Notes: generated by a model from the sequence alone, not told the origin. A stretch of DNA of 5,290 bases from Acidimicrobiaceae bacterium (GCA_003152555.1 PMAL01000128.1:1-5290); one strand, 5' to 3'. Counted from the stretch's first letter, positions 1 through 5,290 are shown. Numbers and translations are program-made.

Positions 1-357
1 GTCGTAGGGGATGCGGTGTGCGCGATGGATGATGACATTGCGCGCGAGCGTCTCGTCGTCGGGCAGGCGGGCAATCAGATCTGGTTGACCCTTGGTGATG
101 GCGCCGAGCACCGCCAGTGTCAGCGCTGCAGCACACCCCGATGTCACGTACGCGTCTTCGTTATGCGTGAGCTGCGCCAGTCGGAGGGACGCGGCAGTTT
201 GTAACTCATCGATTGAGACGCACGACTTGGATGCTCCGACCATGGCCTCAACAACCTCGTCGCAGAGCACCGTGCCACCCAGCGCCGTCAACGTCGTCGC
301 GGCGTTGATGACGCGTCGCACGCCCAGCGCGGCGTAGGGATCGTGTTTGGCGATCAT
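1..357 (-). CDS. SelA-like PLP-dependent enzyme, N-terminal part (3' end outside window)
   Basis: My translation from the ATG at 357 stays open for 119 codons to the left edge. It begins MIAKHDPYAALGVRRVINAA and continues with ALGGTVL, VEAM, IDELQ, AYVTSGCAAALTLA, IARLPD and a final HRAHRIPYD. This series matches the N-terminal third of the SelA-like branch of fold-type I PLP enzymes, which are related to selenocysteine synthase and include D-glucosaminate-6-phosphate ammonia-lyase (DgaE type). The VTSG-CAAAL stretch at about residues 71-80 corresponds to the PLP-phosphate-binding turn. The catalytic lysine lies further along and is outside the window. Family members are usually about 370-400 residues, so roughly two thirds is missing. 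The ATG overlaps the stop of the upstream ridA-type gene by 4 nt (ATGA), which suggests translational coupling. A role in alpha,beta-elimination or ammonia-lyase chemistry on an amino acid or amino-sugar acid is inferred. True selenocysteine synthase is unlikely because the operon is a transport and catabolism operon. Confidence 0.8.
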   Translation of the reverse strand, partial: MIAKHDPYAALGVRRVINAATTLTALGGTVLCDEVVEAMVGASKSCVSIDELQTAASLRLAQLTHNEDAYVTSGCAAALTLAVLGAITKGQPDLIARLPDDETLARNVIIHRAHRIPYD

Positions 358-740
358 TTGTCTTCGAGCACCGCCAACGCAGTGATTTCCACCTTCATGC
401 CGGGAGGAAGCTCCACGCCAACCGTGGTGCGCGTTGGGTAGGGCGCGCTAAAGACGTCCGCGTAGCGCTCGTTCATCGCAGCAAAGTCCGAGAGCGCCGC
501 GAGAAACACGTCGATACGGATGACGTCGTCGAGCGTCGCGCCACAGGATTCCAGGGCTGCCTCGATGTTCTTGAACGTCTGAATGGTCTGCTCGCCCACG
601 TCGGGCCCGGCCAATTGACCGGTTGCCGGGTCAAAGCCGCCCTGGCCGGCGACGGAGACCACTGAGCCCACGCGTACTGCCTGCGAATACGACGCGACCG
701 GCTTTGGTGCTTGGTCGGTGCGACCTTCAATTCGTGCCAT
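354..740 (-). CDS. RidA-family (YjgF/YER057c/UK114) enamine/imine deaminase
   Basis: This is a 128-residue cytosolic protein of normal RidA length. RidA enzymes hydrolyse the reactive enamines and imines released by PLP-dependent lyases to ketoacids and ammonia, and they act as trimers with active sites between subunits. The sequence shows SYSQAV (residues 17-22), SVAGQGGFDPATG (29-41), a DVFL strand (77-80) and PTRTTVGVELPPGMKVEITALAV (102-124). R104 aligns with the catalytic arginine of Escherichia coli RidA (R105), and E119 aligns with the conserved glutamate of its KIEIEA segment. A GTG at 743 is also in frame. I prefer the ATG at 740 because a strong AGGAGG (749-754) stands 8 nt from it and only 5 nt from the GTG. 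The gene follows the MalG-type permease after 53 nt with no visible terminator, and its stop overlaps the PLP-enzyme start. A true RidA-like activity is likely because the arginine is kept; the exact subfamily is not certain. Confidence 0.9.
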   Translation of the reverse strand: MARIEGRTDQAPKPVASYSQAVRVGSVVSVAGQGGFDPATGQLAGPDVGEQTIQTFKNIEAALESCGATLDDVIRIDVFLAALSDFAAMNERYADVFSAPYPTRTTVGVELPPGMKVEITALAVLEDK

Positions 741-748
741 CACTTACT

Positions 749-754
749 CCTCCT
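749..754 (-). promoter_or_regulatory. Ribosome binding site of the ridA-type gene
   Basis: On the minus strand this reads AGGAGG inside TAAGGAGGAG, a near-perfect anti-SD match. It is 8 nt from the ATG at 740. It is the strongest Shine-Dalgarno in the minus-strand operon and argues that ridA is translated independently of the permease genes. Confidence 0.75.
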
Positions 755-793
755 TAAATAGCGCCGCACAGGTTCCTGCACGCCGTACAACTA

Positions 794-1612
794 TTACTTG
801 CCAATGCCCGCGGTGAGCCCGCGAACGAAGAATCGCTGCCCAAAGATATAGAGCACCACGAGCGGCAGGATCGAAAAGTACGCCGCCGCCATCAGCAAAG
901 GCTCGTTGGTGACGTAACGGCCCTGGTAGAGCGCGAGTCCGGCCATCAGCGTGCGTGAGGTGTTGGACTGCAAAAAGACAAGCGCGACGAGCAATTCGTT
1001 CCAGACGAAGATCGCGTTGACAATCACCAGGGTGATAGTCGACGCGCCCGAGAGCGGCACGATGATCTTGCGCAGGATTCGTCGGTGCGGCGCGCCGTCC
1101 ATGTACGCGGCTTCCACCAACTCCAAAGGAATCTCGCGAAAGAAATTGACGAAGAAGAACACCGAGAACGGCACCAGCAGTCCGGTGTAGAAAATCATCA
1201 CCGATGGCAGTTGGTTGATGAGCCCGAGGGTCACCATCAACGTGTACATCGGAATGAGCAAGGCAACAGGGGGTATGGCCATAAGCGCGATGTTGGAGCG
1301 GAAGAGCGATTCTCGCCCCCGACCCTTGCCAAAGACAATGGCGAAGGCCGCCATGATCGAGATCACGGTCGACACGCCCACCGCGACAATCGTCACGATG
1401 AGGCTATTGCGCATCCAGACCAATATCGGCCAGTTGTGAAAGACCGCCGAGAAATTCGAGAACGTGACGTGATAGGGAAAGCCGGTCGGGTCAAGGGTGT
1501 AGTACTTGGTGGATTTGAGCGCCGTCGACAGCATGAACCACACCGGATAGAGCGACACGATGGAGATCACGACCAACAAGAGTTGGCGCATAACGTTGCG
1601 GAAGTGTTGCAT
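794..1612 (-). CDS. Carbohydrate ABC transporter permease, MalG type (CUT1 family)
   Basis: This is a 272-residue inner-membrane subunit that pairs with the preceding MalF-type permease to form the translocation channel. Six hydrophobic segments are visible, at about residues 9-30, 70-93, 108-130, 136-158, 190-213 and 240-262. The cytoplasmic EAA loop that docks to the ATPase is E167-A168-A169, then MDG with G173, a run of basic residues, and IIVPLS ending near P186. The last residues (FFVRGLTAGIGK) are the typical MalG-type C-terminus, close to the common family ending G(L/M)TAGAVKG. Length and topology are normal for the family. The ATG at 1612 shares its A with the TGA of the upstream permease (TGATG), so translation is probably coupled; no good separate SD is visible. 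The substrate cannot be read from a permease. A sugar or sugar derivative is likely for this family. Confidence 0.93.
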   Translation of the reverse strand: MQHFRNVMRQLLLVVISIVSLYPVWFMLSTALKSTKYYTLDPTGFPYHVTFSNFSAVFHNWPILVWMRNSLIVTIVAVGVSTVISIMAAFAIVFGKGRGRESLFRSNIALMAIPPVALLIPMYTLMVTLGLINQLPSVMIFYTGLLVPFSVFFFVNFFREIPLELVEAAYMDGAPHRRILRKIIVPLSGASTITLVIVNAIFVWNELLVALVFLQSNTSRTLMAGLALYQGRYVTNEPLLMAAAYFSILPLVVLYIFGQRFFVRGLTAGIGK

Positions 1613-2562
1613 CAGGCGGCCTGCTTCGTGGCGCGCACTCGGACCCAGATGTAGAAGGCAATGAAGACGCTGGCAATCGCTAACAACACGACGGCGGCCG
1701 CACTGGCGATGCCGATCGAACCGTTCTCGAAGCCGTTCTGGTAGATGAAGAACTCCATCACGCTCGACGAATAGGCCGGTCCTCCTCCAGTTAACACGTA
1801 CACGTAGGTGAAGACCGACGAGAGCACGATGATCGCTTGGAGGATCACGAAGAACTCAATGATGCGACGAATCTGGGGAATGAGGATCCGACGCTGGACC
1901 ACCCACCAACTCGCGCCGTCGATCCTGGCCGCTTCTACCGTCTCACCGGGCACCGAGAGCAGGGCGGCCGAAAAGACCACGACACCAATTCCGAACTGCT
2001 GCCAGACAATGACGCCACCGATACTGAAGATGACCCAACTGGGAGAGCCCAACCAGTCGTGAATCAAAAATGACATGTGCAGCGATCGCAGCAAGCCGTC
2101 GAGGACACCGTTGCCCTGGAGCAAGTACGAGAACGACAGACCCATCGCGGTCGCGGGCAGGATATAGGGCAAGAAGACAATCGCGCGGTAATGGCGAACG
2201 CCGCGGAACGTTGTGTTGATGATCAGCGCGAGCGCCAACGACGCCCCGGTGACAATGGGCACCGTCGCCAGCAACTTGAAGTTGTTGAACATCGAATGTG
2301 TGAACTGGGGATCGGCGAAGAGTTCCTTATAGTTGGCCGTGCCGACGTAGGTCAGCTGACCGACACTGCCCGCGTAGAAGCTGTAGCGCACCACCTCGAC
2401 GAAGGAGTAACCAAAGACCAGTCCCAGGGCCACGAGCACCGGCGCCATGTATCCGTAGGGCCACAGTTGATGACGGCGCCAGACACTTCTCGTGTCTGGC
2501 GCCGTCTGATCTTCTTTGTCGAAGAGTTCCTGCAACGGAGTCGTGGCGTCCATTGACGACAT
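1612..2562 (-). CDS. Carbohydrate ABC transporter permease, MalF type (CUT1 family)
   Basis: This is a 316-residue inner-membrane permease subunit of a binding-protein-dependent importer. The first 32 or so residues are charged and not conserved. They are followed by LWPYGYMAPVLVALGLVF, the usual first membrane segment, then by segments at about 97-117, 127-148, 176-202, 235-257 and 283-307. The EAA loop is E210-A211-A212-R-I-D-G216, continuing to ILIP with P229, and is complete. The motif VLTGGGPAYSSSVMEFFIY (256-274) is characteristic of this subunit. An in-frame TTG at 2565 and an ATG at 2553 also exist. I chose the ATG at 2562 because an AGGCGG (one mismatch from AGGAGG) lies 6 nt before it. 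The gene follows the binding-protein stop after 47 nt. Codons 19-31 are written by a perfect 15-bp inverted repeat (2472-2506), described separately. Confidence 0.93.
   Translation of the reverse strand: MSSMDATTPLQELFDKEDQTAPDTRSVWRRHQLWPYGYMAPVLVALGLVFGYSFVEVVRYSFYAGSVGQLTYVGTANYKELFADPQFTHSMFNNFKLLATVPIVTGASLALALIINTTFRGVRHYRAIVFLPYILPATAMGLSFSYLLQGNGVLDGLLRSLHMSFLIHDWLGSPSWVIFSIGGVIVWQQFGIGVVVFSAALLSVPGETVEAARIDGASWWVVQRRILIPQIRRIIEFFVILQAIIVLSSVFTYVYVLTGGGPAYSSSVMEFFIYQNGFENGSIGIASAAAVVLLAIASVFIAFYIWVRVRATKQAA
2472..2506 (-). repeat. Perfect 15-bp inverted repeat (hairpin) inside the MalF-type gene
   Basis: The arms are 2472-2486 (GACGGCGCCAGACAC) and 2492-2506 (GTGTCTGGCGCCGTC), with no mismatch, separated by 5 nt (2487-2491). 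In the minus-strand mRNA this is a GC-rich stem with loop GAGAA closed by a C-G pair. It starts 57 nt after the ATG at 2562 and covers codons 19-31 of the permease, in the unconserved N-terminal tail. There is no U-tract after it in the direction of transcription, so it does not look like an intrinsic terminator. It lies about 104-138 nt downstream of the binding-protein stop codon. Confidence 0.9.
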
Positions 2563-2609
2563 CAAATCCCGCCTAAGTCCTAGATGTCAATGATCGTTCT
2601 ATTTTTTGG

Positions 2610-4019
2610 TCACGAGGCCGCCGCCCACGTGGAGAACTGCTTGAACTGCGTGGGCTGCTGGGTGCGCCAGAGCGAGAGCTGCTGCTGCCAGAGGGCGACG
2701 GCCGCTGCCGGCGTACCGGAACCCGACGTGATCAACTGACCGGCCGGAAGGTCCGCGTCCGAGTCAATCTGCGGCGGGATGTAGTTCTCGAGCCAGATGG
2801 ACGTACCCGAAGTGTCGAGCGTGTCGAGCGCGCGCGCCAGAGGATCGGTGATGTCCGACACCGGGAACTGATTGTCCGCGGGGAAGGCGCCAGTCTCTTT
2901 GTTGAGCGCGATCATGTTGACCGGTTCGTGCAGCCACTCGAGGAACTTCGCGTCCGCCTTGGGGTTCTTGGACCACGAGGTGATGAACTCGTCCGAGGAC
3001 TGGGTCACGTCGTAGGCTGACGCGAGCGCGCCCTTGCCCAAGATTGGTGGCTTGCCCACACCGACGTTGGCTTCGCCAACCGTCTTGGCCCACGACAGTA
3101 CGTTGCCGTCAGTGGTGAAGGACATAGCGGCCTTACCCTCCGGGAACAACTGCCAACCCTGATCCAGGGTCAAGGACTCGACGTTGGAGTTCACGTACCC
3201 GCTCTTGATAAGTCCCTGGAAACTGGTATACATGGACTTGAGCGAGGCCATCAACTTCGTCTCGTCGTTGCCCTTGCCGGCAACTCCTTCGGTCAGCTGG
3301 GAGATTGAGTTCAGCATCTGCTTCTCGTAGATGGCGAACATCCACGCACCGAAGTAGCCGTCCTTGTTACCCATGCCGATTGGCGTGATGCCCTTGGCCT
3401 TCAGCGCCTTGCAGTCGGCCAGGAACTCCGCCCACGTCGCGGGCGCCACGGGAGCGAGTCCCGCCTCCTTGAAGAGCTTCTTGTTAAAGACCAGGGGCAC
3501 ACCGATCATGTACAGCGGCATCGCGTAGATCTTGCCCTGGTACGTGTTCTCGTTGGTGTTGAGCCAGTGCGAGGTGTCGGCCTTGGAGACGTAGTTGGAG
3601 ATCGGCGTTACTGCGCCACCGAGGGCGGGCAGAATCGTCGGCAGCGTCGCCCACTGCGTGTCGAGGTCCGGACCGGTCTTGCTTTGCGCCGCCAGCGTGA
3701 AACTCGGAATGATCGTCGTGTTCGACTGCGGCACGAGGTCGACCTTGACGCCGGGATTAGCGGCTTCGTACGTCGCGATCCTCTGCTGCATCCACTTGGT
3801 GATGCCCGGGATGTCACTTTCTCCCCAGAACCAGTACGTGATGGTCGTTTTCGTTGACGCGCCACTTACTGAACCCGCCATGGGCAACGTGACGAAGCCG
3901 AGCATCATCGCCACAACGCAGAAGGCGGAGACCAAGTGGGTCTTGGTGCGCCGAGCACGCGATGACCTGGAACGAGTCGACGGAAAAGCAGCACCGCCAT
4001 GTAGGTCAGACAATTTCAT
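2610..4019 (-). CDS. Extracellular solute-binding protein, family 1 (sugar ABC transporter)
   Basis: This 469-residue exported protein captures the substrate outside the membrane and delivers it to the two permeases. An Arg-rich stretch (16-24) and a hydrophobic core (about 29-48) form a signal peptide with a likely cut after A54 (SVSGA|ST). There is no lipobox: the only nearby cysteine, C34, is preceded by SAF. The mature part starts with ITYWFWG (60-66), the usual first strand. It continues with a YEAANPGVKVDLV segment and GKIYAMPLYM (162-171). NKKLFKEAGLAP (179-190) follows, then a TW pair (195-196) and GITPIGMGNKDGYFGAWMFAI (210-230), all typical of this family. Length is normal. An in-frame ATG at 4037 would add six residues but has no SD. 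The ATG at 4019 is preceded by AGGGAGAG at short spacing. It is the first gene of the minus-strand operon. Aromatic residues such as W64 and W154 fit a sugar-like ligand, but the ligand is not identifiable. Confidence 0.93.
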   Translation of the reverse strand: MKLSDLHGGAAFPSTRSRSSRARRTKTHLVSAFCVVAMMLGFVTLPMAGSVSGASTKTTITYWFWGESDIPGITKWMQQRIATYEAANPGVKVDLVPQSNTTIIPSFTLAAQSKTGPDLDTQWATLPTILPALGGAVTPISNYVSKADTSHWLNTNENTYQGKIYAMPLYMIGVPLVFNKKLFKEAGLAPVAPATWAEFLADCKALKAKGITPIGMGNKDGYFGAWMFAIYEKQMLNSISQLTEGVAGKGNDETKLMASLKSMYTSFQGLIKSGYVNSNVESLTLDQGWQLFPEGKAAMSFTTDGNVLSWAKTVGEANVGVGKPPILGKGALASAYDVTQSSDEFITSWSKNPKADAKFLEWLHEPVNMIALNKETGAFPADNQFPVSDITDPLARALDTLDTSGTSIWLENYIPPQIDSDADLPAGQLITSGSGTPAAAVALWQQQLSLWRTQQPTQFKQFSTWAAAS

Positions 4020-4102
4020 TTCTCTCCCTAGAACCATCAGTGATTACTTGAATGACCCACAACATAGCCAAGAAATCATTGGCGGATTATGCGGCCACGT
4101 GA

Positions 4103-4116
4103 GCCATGCCCATGGC
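4103..4116. repeat. Inverted repeat GCCATG-CC-CATGGC
   Basis: This has perfect 6-bp arms with a 2-nt spacer. It lies 84-97 nt before the binding-protein ATG, near where transcription would start if the -10 candidate at 4119-4124 is real. A 2-nt loop is too short for a good RNA hairpin, so a dimeric protein site is the more natural reading. No family is assigned. Confidence 0.45.
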
Positions 4117-4118
4117 AA

Positions 4119-4124
4119 ATTCTA
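4119..4124 (-). promoter_or_regulatory. Possible -10 element for the transport operon
   Basis: The minus strand reads TAGAAT, five of six matches to TATAAT. The hexamer 17 nt upstream (4142-4147, ATAGTT) is a poor -35, as would be normal for an activated or repressed promoter. The GTTC-N9-GAAC site at 4136-4154 would cover that -35 position. The call is weak because it rests on one hexamer. Confidence 0.3.
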
Positions 4125-4135
4125 CGGGTAATGTC

Positions 4136-4154
4136 CGTTCTAACTATTGGAACA
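4136..4154. promoter_or_regulatory. Putative operator, copy 1 (GTTC-N9-GAAC)
   Basis: The sequence is CGTTCTAACTATTGGAACA. It is dyad-symmetric about T4145, with GTTC paired to GAAC and AA paired to TT inside. It matches copy 2 (4312-4330) at 14 of 19 positions, in the same orientation. It is 117-135 nt upstream of the binding-protein ATG. Binding by a local regulator is inferred from the symmetry, repetition and position; the regulator family is unknown. Confidence 0.5.
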
Positions 4155-4191
4155 CGTCGCCCTCCATGAACGACGAAAGGTTCAATTCAAC

Positions 4192-4205
4192 AAGCAATCT
4201 TGCTT
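4192..4205. repeat. Inverted repeat AAGCAA-TC-TTGCTT
   Basis: This has perfect 6-bp arms around a 2-nt spacer, the same geometry as the element at 4103-4116 but a different sequence. It lies near the middle of the divergent region. It may be a protein-binding site; chance occurrence cannot be excluded. Confidence 0.4.
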
Positions 4206-4311
4206 CCTAGCAGGGCGCGAACGAGCAGTTACTACAGCAAAATTCGGCGCGATTCCTTTCTCAACGACTTCGACGGCACGTGGAAGTGAAAGGTGAGGGA
4301 TGCGGTGGAGT

Positions 4312-4330
4312 CGTTCCGATTACTGGAACG
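4312..4330. promoter_or_regulatory. Putative operator, copy 2 (CGTTCC-N7-GGAACG)
   Basis: The sequence is CGTTCCGATTACTGGAACG, with perfect 6-bp arms and a 7-nt spacer centred on T4321. It is the more symmetric member of the pair with 4136-4154; the two centres are 176 bp apart. It lies about 160 nt upstream of the dehydrogenase ATG, so it could control the plus-strand promoter or form a loop with copy 1. This function is inferred. Confidence 0.55.
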
Positions 4331-4480
4331 GAAATTTTTGGGCGACGATCGTCCACGTGACCAATCTGGAGATGGCGTGACGTTTGACGTGCTGAACGCG
4401 TGTACTCGCTGAGAAATTCCAAATGTCGACTCGTAACGAACCACTAGCGTGAGCCACGGAGCAAGAGTGTCGGACACGAA

Positions 4481-4484
4481 GGAG
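4481..4484 (+). promoter_or_regulatory. Ribosome binding site of the dehydrogenase
   Basis: A GGAG within GAAGGAG stands 6 nt before the ATG at 4491 and fixes this start. Confidence 0.7.
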
Positions 4485-4490
4485 ATCACG

Positions 4491-5290
4491 ATGAAAGCAC
4501 TGGTCTTTACCGCGCTCAGCGTTGTTGAAGTGCTCGACGTTCCCGAAGTCATTCTTGGTGAGAACGAAGTGTTGGTGCACGTGGAGCGCGCCGGCATCTG
4601 CGGCAGTGAACTGCACGGCATCCGTCGGCCAAGTTTCCGCGTCCCTCCTCTGATCATGGGGCACGAATTTGTCGGGCGCACCGACAATGGACATCGAGTC
4701 GCCGTCAATCCCCTACTCACGTGCGGGACCTGCGATCTCTGTACGAGCGGCAAGGCCGAACTGTGCCGCACACGTGTGCTGCTCGGCGCGCACCGCGCTG
4801 GCGGTTTCGCCGAACGCGCCGCCGTCCCCGCCTCGTTGTTGCACGACATCCCCGACAACCTGGCGTGGGACCACGCCGGACTCATTGAACCCGTGGCCAA
4901 TGCGCTGCACGCCTGGCACTTGGCCGGTTCTCCGAGTGGCCGAAGGATCGGTGTCATTGGTGGCGGGCCCATTGGCCTCGCGTGCATCGAAGTCGCGCTC
5001 GCGAATGATGCCGCCTACATCGCGTGCGCTGAGTTGTCTGCGGAGCGAGCAAACGTTGCCCAGGAAATCGGTGCGCACTTCGTCGCCGACAAGCTCGACG
5101 GTGAGTTCGACGTGATTTTTGACGCCGTGGGCACCGTGGCGACGCGCGCGAACTCTCTCGAGCATTTGATTCCGGGCGGCGTCACGATATGGCTCGGACT
5201 CGCCACCGCAGACTGCGACTTTGATGCCGCCGCTGCGGTGCGACTCGAAAAGACGATTCGCGCTTCGTTCGCCTACAGCGACGAGGAGTT
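4491..5290 (+). CDS. Zinc-dependent medium-chain alcohol/polyol dehydrogenase (3' end outside window)
   Basis: My translation from the ATG at 4491 gives 266 codons, open to the right edge. It begins MKALVFTALSVVEVLDVPEV. The catalytic domain shows GICGSE (C37), MGHEFVG (H58, E59) and an IEP motif (E133), the usual active-site zinc ligands of sorbitol/threonine dehydrogenase-like enzymes. The structural zinc ligands C78, C81, C84 and C92 are all present with normal spacing. The Rossmann fold has IGVIGGGPIGLA (153-164). An acidic residue after the second strand (E181) favours NAD over NADP. Family members are about 340-350 residues, so about 80 are missing. It is transcribed away from the ABC transporter operon across a shared regulatory region. 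It therefore probably oxidises a hydroxyl group of the imported compound or an intermediate. The exact substrate cannot be told; L-threonine, polyols and sugar acids are all possible for this group. Confidence 0.9.
   Translation, partial: MKALVFTALSVVEVLDVPEVILGENEVLVHVERAGICGSELHGIRRPSFRVPPLIMGHEFVGRTDNGHRVAVNPLLTCGTCDLCTSGKAELCRTRVLLGAHRAGGFAERAAVPASLLHDIPDNLAWDHAGLIEPVANALHAWHLAGSPSGRRIGVIGGGPIGLACIEVALANDAAYIACAELSAERANVAQEIGAHFVADKLDGEFDVIFDAVGTVATRANSLEHLIPGGVTIWLGLATADCDFDAAAAVRLEKTIRASFAYSDEE

Larger units (their letters stand above)
4020..4490. other. Divergent intergenic regulatory region
   Basis: About 470 bp separate the start codons of the minus-strand transport operon and the plus-strand dehydrogenase. 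I see no convincing protein-coding gene here. The region carries several symmetric DNA elements, listed separately, that suggest operators for both promoters. It also holds one weak minus-strand -10 candidate. On the plus strand a TTGACG (4384-4389) resembles a -35 element, but no -10 stands at the proper distance. Regulation by a shared transcription factor is inferred from this architecture. Confidence 0.7.

Noticed and set aside
1085..1654. Plus-strand open frame (189 codons) across the MalG-type gene
   Set aside because: It is antisense to a clear permease and has a composition of His, Arg, Glu and Asp repeats typical of a reverse-strand shadow of membrane-protein codons.
2472..2520. Intrinsic terminator reading of the 15-bp hairpin
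   Set aside because: In the direction of the operon the stem is followed by ATCAACTGTGG, not a U-tract. The T-rich side is on the plus strand, where no gene ends.
2595..2613. Third possible copy of the operator (CGTTCTATTTTTTGG...) in the gap after the binding-protein gene
   Set aside because: It matches copy 1 in the left half and at TTGG, but the GAAC half is missing and it overlaps the stop codon; probably chance.
2813..2830. Tandem duplicated 9-mer GTGTCGAGC
   Set aside because: It simply encodes the LDTLDT sequence in the binding protein; a two-copy repeat is not significant.
4036..4054. Half-site GATTACTTGAATG close to the binding-protein start
   Set aside because: It shares 11 of 13 positions with the right part of copy 2, but the left arm is absent and there is no dyad symmetry.
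4167..4184. Inverted repeat TGAAC-N8-GTTCA
   Set aside because: The arms are only 5 bp with a wide spacer and opposite polarity to the operator pair; within chance expectation for a region of this length.
4300..4380. Small plus-strand ORF of 26 codons (MRWSRSDYWNGNFWATIVHV...) containing the copy 2 operator candidate
   Set aside because: It has three Trp codons and a purine-rich stretch before the ATG, which hinted at a leader peptide. There is no hairpin/terminator pair after it, and it ends over 100 nt before the dehydrogenase, so I cannot support it as a gene.
4384..4412. Plus-strand promoter built on TTGACG (4384-4389)
   Set aside because: No hexamer resembling TATAAT or TANNNT stands 16-19 nt downstream; the nearest, TGTACT, is only 11 nt away.
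4232..4987. Long minus-strand open frame (251 codons) overlapping the dehydrogenase
   Set aside because: Most of it is antisense to the zinc dehydrogenase, whose motifs are intact. The peptide is rich in Ser, Arg and Pro without recognisable domains, so it is a shadow frame.

Overview
The window looks like part of a carbohydrate-type ABC uptake and catabolism locus from a free-living bacterium. G+C appears moderately high, though I did not compute it. Operon style and protein character suggest an actinobacterial-type organism, but no marker gene fixes the taxon.

Layout: five genes run leftward on the minus strand in transcription order. They are an extracellular solute-binding protein (4019 to 2610), a MalF-type permease (2562 to 1612), a MalG-type permease (1612 to 794), a RidA-family enamine/imine deaminase (740 to 354) and the N-terminal third of a SelA-like PLP-dependent enzyme (357 running off the left edge). 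The two permeases overlap by 1 nt, and ridA and the PLP gene overlap by 4 nt (ATGA). The only gaps are about 47 and 53 nt, so this reads as one operon. No ATPase gene is present in the visible part. A zinc-dependent medium-chain dehydrogenase (4491, running off the right edge) is transcribed in the opposite direction.

The two units are separated by about 470 bp of non-coding DNA that carries symmetric elements. One is a related pair of 19-bp GTTC-N9-GAAC sites at 4136-4154 and 4312-4330. The others are two inverted repeats with 6-bp arms and a 2-nt spacer, at 4103-4116 and 4192-4205. They look like operators for a shared local regulator, but the regulator is not in the window.

Working model (inference): the binding protein captures a small sugar or amino-sugar-like compound and the two permeases import it using an ATPase encoded elsewhere. 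The dehydrogenase oxidises a hydroxyl group. The SelA-like enzyme carries out a PLP-dependent elimination, and RidA hydrolyses the enamine/imine released. The ridA-PLP gene coupling points to a nitrogen-containing substrate such as an amino-sugar acid.

The most unusual structural signal is a perfect 15-bp-arm inverted repeat with a 5-nt loop (2472-2506). It lies inside the 5' part of the MalF-type gene, just downstream of the binding-protein gene in the mRNA.
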